A DNA stretch of 33,324 nt, taken from positions 1 through 33,324 of the forward strand of contig CAAEDE010000006.1 in the NCBI GenBank assembly GCA_900754525.1, read 5' to 3'. Below are positions 30,485 to 33,324 of the stretch, piece by piece. The position numbers and the translations under genes are program-made. Each line of letters opens with the position of its first letter. Within the stretch, counting starts at the first letter, position 1. Origin of the DNA: an uncultured Collinsella sp. (lineage in GTDB: Bacteria; Actinomycetota; Coriobacteriia; Coriobacteriales; Coriobacteriaceae). Below the pieces are notes generated by a model. It was given only the letters and a program-made list of their open reading frames with translations. It did no database searches and was not told where the DNA came from.

Positions 30485-32299
30485 ATGTACTGTCGACTTC
30501 TTCTCAAACTAATCCTAAGAGACAGGGCCGTATGGATCTCTACGCTCGTTCTCGCCGCAGCCTTCTCCATCCCCATTGCGTTCAATTCACCCATCTACGG
30601 GCCCTTCTTTATGAAACAGGGCATGCAGAGCTTTGTCGACGCATTCAATACGCGCGCGCCCCAGGCCAACGGCACAGACCTATCGCCAGAGCAGCAAGTC
30701 GACGCGGAGCTTGCAAGATACGCGAACGCCGCTCTTGCCGCCCAAACCGACGCCGCCTTTCTCGATTCTGCCGAGAGCTACTACGCGCTCATGGACGAAG
30801 GCTTCCAATCCGGGTCCATCGTGGGAGACCGAGAGACCAATGACGCGGAGCTCGCATATTGCCGTGCTCTGAGCAGTTCCGGCATCACGCACATTCCAGC
30901 CTCCGCAAGCGATCTGCCGCTCCTTTCCTTCCTGCCTTACGCCATTGCCATGGTGCCGTCTTTCCTTCCCTTCATTCCCTTCCTTCTCTCGTCGATACTC
31001 CTGCTCGGGGCCACAAGGCCTGCGACCCTGGCGGCGAAGGCGCCCGTGCCCAAATTCCGGCGCCTTATCCAGACCGTGTTTTCGATAATCGCCGCGGGGA
31101 CCGCGATGCTCCTCGCCGGCCTTGCACCCGGGGGCATTTACGCCTTGGCCCTAAACGGCTTCGGGCAAATTGGGTACCCGATCGCCTTCTTCCATGACGG
31201 CGCGCTTACCACCACGACTGCGGGAGACGTCTTCACAGCCCTGCTTATCGCGCTTCTTGCGGGCGGAACCTTGATATCCGTTTGTTCCGTCGTCCTATCG
31301 ACCGCAACGAGGCGCGTCCTCGCGGGCCCCCTTGCCTCCGCGCTGCTTGTCGCGGCCCCGGCATTCCCGTTACTGTCCGATTCGGCGCTGGAGCATAACG
31401 CCGTGCTCGGGCTCCTGCCGCTGGCCGTATTCTCGCCTATCGAGGCAACGGGCTACGTGGGATGCTTCCCGACGGAATTCATTGGCTCCGGTTCAGGCAG
31501 CGCATCGATGCTTGCCGTGGCCCTGATATACGTCGCGGTCTTTTTTGCGGTCGGCGCCGTTGCGGCACGTTCCCCCAAACAGCCTGGACCCGCGAAAAAG
31601 CACCATGGGCTCGAGCTTCTGGACGTGAGCGTGGGATACGGAAGCACGACGATACTTTCAATCGGGTCGCTTTTCCTGAGCCCGGGAACGGCGGCGGGCC
31701 TCATTGCTCCCAACGGCTCGGGGAAAACCACCCTTCTTGAAGCGCTGTCGGGCCAATTTCCCACCCGCATCCGCTCGGGAAGCCTGGTGGCAGACGGAAT
31801 CTGCCAACGTCGATCAGCCGAATTTGCAGAACTCGTCTACCTGAGCTCTTCGGGCGGCACGGATCTCTATCCCACGCTATCGGCCCTCGAGCACCTTGCT
31901 TTCGTTAGGGAGGCGTGGAAATCGGCCGCCGACATCGACTCGCTCTGCAACTCCCTCGGAATCTCCCCATATCTCGACAAGCCGACCCGTAAACTCTCGA
32001 CAGGAATGAAGCAGCAGGTAAAGCTTGCCATGGCGATAGCGACCGATTGCCCGTACCTCATCCTCGATGAACCGCTGAACGGCCTCGATCCGGGAAAGCG
32101 GAAAACCTCCTGCGACGCGATGCGCAGCGAGGTGGCGCGGGGACGCAGCGTGCTCATTTCAAGCCATCTGCTCGACGACCTGGCAGACCTCACCAACTCG
32201 TTCTACTTCATCGAGGCCGGCACGCTCGTGGAAAAGATCGAGTCGTCCTCGCAGACGCTCAAGCAGGAATACCTCGATACATACGAGGGAGGTGAATGA
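30485..32299 (+). CDS. ABC exporter with fused ABC-2-type permease and ATPase
   Basis: The 604-residue protein joins a membrane domain to a nucleotide-binding domain. The N-terminal part has one helix (about 15-37), a large external loop (about 38-145) and about five more helices (about 146-362), the topology of ABC-2 permeases rather than of six-helix peptide exporters. The ATPase (about 378-604) has Walker A APNGSGKT (408-415), signature LSTGMKQ (504-510), Walker B LILDEP (524-530) and a switch histidine in SSHLLDD. The first P-loop glycine is alanine. Substrate is unknown; related systems export or confer resistance to peptides and lipids, or move metabolites. A TAA codon immediately precedes the ATG, fixing the start. 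A small membrane protein follows and is probably co-expressed. Confidence 0.82.
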   Translation: MYCRLLLKLILRDRAVWISTLVLAAAFSIPIAFNSPIYGPFFMKQGMQSFVDAFNTRAPQANGTDLSPEQQVDAELARYANAALAAQTDAAFLDSAESYYALMDEGFQSGSIVGDRETNDAELAYCRALSSSGITHIPASASDLPLLSFLPYAIAMVPSFLPFIPFLLSSILLLGATRPATLAAKAPVPKFRRLIQTVFSIIAAGTAMLLAGLAPGGIYALALNGFGQIGYPIAFFHDGALTTTTAGDVFTALLIALLAGGTLISVCSVVLSTATRRVLAGPLASALLVAAPAFPLLSDSALEHNAVLGLLPLAVFSPIEATGYVGCFPTEFIGSGSGSASMLAVALIYVAVFFAVGAVAARSPKQPGPAKKHHGLELLDVSVGYGSTTILSIGSLFLSPGTAAGLIAPNGSGKTTLLEALSGQFPTRIRSGSLVADGICQRRSAEFAELVYLSSSGGTDLYPTLSALEHLAFVREAWKSAADIDSLCNSLGISPYLDKPTRKLSTGMKQQVKLAMAIATDCPYLILDEPLNGLDPGKRKTSCDAMRSEVARGRSVLISSHLLDDLADLTNSFYFIEAGTLVEKIESSSQTLKQEYLDTYEGGE

Positions 32300-32300
32300 C

Positions 32301-32729
32301 ATGATAGGCAAGAGCTATGCAAAGATAGCGATTGTTGGCTTTGTACTTTGTCTTGCAATGGCGCTGTGCGCATCATTCGCGAGGTATAGGTCCGAGCAGT
32401 CGTTCATCGATGGCGCTGAAAACGGTTTTGGCATAGACGGGATGTATGTCAACGATGGCGCGACCGGGCCGTCTATGGCGATTCTTGCAGGCGAAGACAT
32501 GGAATGGCAAATCTGTAATGGCGATGGCTCTTGTCTGTGTGGTCGTTTGGCCGCAACGAGCGACCCGAATTCGTTCGATCTTCTCGACGATGATGGAGCG
32601 GATTGCGGTTCTGTTCACCTTTCATATGCATCGCGAGATGGGATGGACGGCATTCTCTACGTCTCCCACGAGACTGGCGATTTCAAGATGCGTAGGACTA
32701 ACCGGGTGCCGGCTTTTATCGAGGAGTGA
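32301..32729 (+). CDS. Small membrane-anchored or secreted protein of unknown function
   Basis: The 142-residue product has an N-terminal hydrophobic helix (about 8-28, IAIVGFVLCLAMALCASF) acting as a signal or anchor, and an acidic exported domain with four cysteines, three of them close together (QICNGDGSCLCG). I do not recognise the family. The ATG at 32301 is chosen because GGAGGT lies seven bases before it; an in-frame GTG at 32292 overlaps that site. It begins one base after the ABC exporter stop, so a role as accessory, substrate or immunity partner is plausible but only positional. A strong GC-rich hairpin follows the stop. Confidence 0.65.
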   Translation: MIGKSYAKIAIVGFVLCLAMALCASFARYRSEQSFIDGAENGFGIDGMYVNDGATGPSMAILAGEDMEWQICNGDGSCLCGRLAATSDPNSFDLLDDDGADCGSVHLSYASRDGMDGILYVSHETGDFKMRRTNRVPAFIEE

Positions 32730-32734
32730 GAGTT

Positions 32735-32763
32735 CCCGGCGGCCTGCCGATCAGGCCGCCGGG
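32735..32763. terminator. GC-rich hairpin after the small membrane protein
   Basis: CCCGGCGGCCT (32735-32745) and AGGCCGCCGGG (32753-32763) form a perfect 11-bp stem with a 7-base loop, six bases after the stop. No U-tract follows, so termination is possible but not certain. Confidence 0.55.
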
Positions 32764-32772
32764 GTATTGAAC

Positions 32773-32808
32773 CCCGCATTCATCCGTACACACACGGATG
32801 AATGCGGG
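32773..32808. repeat. Perfect 15-bp inverted repeat
   Basis: CCCGCATTCATCCGT (32773-32787) and ACGGATGAATGCGGG (32794-32808) are exactly complementary with loop ACACAC. No T-tract lies on either side. It may be a second terminator, an element end or a protein-binding site. Confidence 0.75.
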
Positions 32809-32840
32809 AAGTGTCCGGATGAAGTTGATAATCAAGGAAA

Positions 32841-32868
32841 CAAAGCCGTTCTGCCTGGGACGGCTTTG
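32841..32868. repeat. Short hairpin before the exonuclease remnant
   Basis: CAAAGCCGT (32841-32849) and ACGGCTTTG (32860-32868) form a 9-bp stem ending two bases before the ATG of the truncated exonuclease ORF. Confidence 0.6.
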
Positions 32869-32870
32869 GC

Positions 32871-33167
32871 ATGGACTTTAACTACAACATCGCAATCGAC
32901 ACTTATCAGCTCGCGCAACGCGCATGGCCAAATCTCGGACGCTGGTGCATGGAGGACCTTCGAGATTTACTGGACATCCAAAACGACGACGCACACCGCG
33001 TGCTCGCCGACTGCGAAGACGAGATGACTGTCTACAATGCGATCAGAAACGGCGTGAAGTCCGGAGAGCTTTCTGCGGAACCGCCGCGCCGTCGCGCGAG
33101 CCGACCGGGCAACCCGGGCAATCTGGTCCCGGCTCTCCCGGTCGTATTCCTACGATATCGCCCCTAG
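32871..33167 (+). pseudogene. 5'-truncated DnaQ-like 3'-5' exonuclease remnant
   Basis: The 98-residue ORF resembles the C-terminal part of a DEDDh exonuclease of the DNA polymerase III epsilon type. It has NIAIDTYQLAQRAWPNLGRW and the Exo III-like segment NDDAHRVLADCEDEM with His and Asp. The Exo I (DxE) and Exo II parts are absent: an in-frame stop lies at 32829 and no matching sequence was seen upstream. The last 30 residues (RRRASRPGNPGNLVPALP) look unlike the family and may be readthrough. No ribosome site is evident. It is probably a degraded gene; a functional short protein cannot be excluded. Confidence 0.6.
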
Positions 33168-33179
33168 ATCACCAATGTG

Positions 33180-33324
33180 TCAGATAAAGAATGAGGCAAT
33201 GGCTATGATCACGCCTACGGCAGATGCAACGACTGCGCCTTTTTTGGCTCTTCGGTGGTTTCTGTGGGAGAGATTCCGGCATAGGCCCAGCTCAGCGGGC
33301 GAAAACAACGATCTGGAACTGAAA
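33180..33324 (-). CDS. Incomplete minus-strand gene with C-terminal membrane helix
   Basis: An open minus-strand frame enters from the right window edge and ends with TGA at 33182-33180. The visible 47 or so residues include a basic stretch (LCRNLSHRNHRRAKKG) followed by a hydrophobic helix (AVVASAVGVIIAIASFFI) at the very C-terminus. This looks like a tail-anchored protein or the end of a membrane protein. The 5' end is outside the window and the family is not recognised. Confidence 0.4.
   Translation of the reverse strand, partial: FSSRSLFSPAELGLCRNLSHRNHRRAKKGAVVASAVGVIIAIASFFI

Larger units (their letters stand above)
30103..33324. mobile_element. Possible genomic island interior (right end not seen)
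   Basis: Everything right of the tRNA-Pro fragment differs from the core block. It has low gene density, an ABC exporter with AGA/AGG arginine codons near its start, hairpin-rich spacers and a truncated exonuclease gene. No integrase, relaxase or phage gene is visible, so the island is inferred only from the attachment-like tRNA fragment and this change in character. Confidence 0.4.

Noticed and set aside
1..33324. CRISPR array, rRNA, complete tRNA or insertion-sequence transposase
   Set aside because: I looked for spaced direct repeats, rRNA-like conserved blocks, full cloverleaf sequences and transposase motifs and found none. The repeats present are hairpins or short tandem repeats, and the only tRNA sequence is the 3' fragment.

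Overview
The window is a GC-rich bacterial chromosome segment, most likely from a Coriobacteriia gut actinobacterium and probably Collinsella. This is inferred from gene content and order: SpoVS and RNase Y in an actinobacterial background, LexA boxes of the CGAAC-N4-GTTCG type, and a GarA-like FHA gene beside a FtsR-like MerR gene. No marker such as 16S rRNA is present, so the genus is not proven.

Bases 1-18430 are a dense plus-strand block of core genes. The order is rnj (RNase J), ftsK, a RodZ-like HTH membrane protein, yajQ, rimO, pgsA, a cinA C-terminal-type deamidase, SOS-controlled recA, recX, rny (RNase Y), a GHKL ATPase, spoVS, miaB, miaA and hflX. Many neighbours overlap by one base or nearly touch, so several operons are likely. 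Themes are RNA decay (RNases J and Y), tRNA and ribosome modification (RimO, MiaB, MiaA, HflX), division and chromosome segregation (FtsK, RodZ-like), and DNA repair (RecA, RecX).

Bases 18415-20376 are the SOS hub. lexA and a DUF1624 membrane protein run on the minus strand. A LysM membrane protein runs divergently, and the intergenic region holds three LexA boxes, the arrangement of YneA/DivS/ChiZ-type SOS division inhibitors. nrdR and dut (nucleotide metabolism) follow. The convergent gap 21320-21716, between dut and an MGDG-synthase-like glycosyltransferase, holds two very long hairpins. They share an identical loop core but have unrelated, self-complementary outer arms, and a bidirectional terminator lies between them. 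This is the most unusual structure in the window.

Bases 21717-29763 hold the glycosyltransferase (minus) and trxB (plus), then a DUF1836 regulator whose best start codon is followed by an in-frame stop, then degV (minus). The DUF1836 and degV genes share an exact 12-bp upstream motif. A minus-strand cluster follows: CDP-alcohol phosphatidyltransferase, GarA-like FHA protein, FtsR-like MerR regulator, apt, and a secreted NlpC/P60 hydrolase. Part of this matches the mycobacterial pgsA2-garA-Rv1828 neighbourhood.

From about 30060 to the right edge the character changes. A 3' fragment of tRNA-Pro that keeps its terminator marks a probable integration boundary. Beyond it lie a gene-poor stretch, a fused permease-ATPase ABC exporter, a small membrane-anchored protein, several hairpins, a 5'-truncated DnaQ-like exonuclease remnant and an incomplete minus-strand gene at the edge. 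No integrase, CRISPR array, rRNA or complete tRNA is visible.
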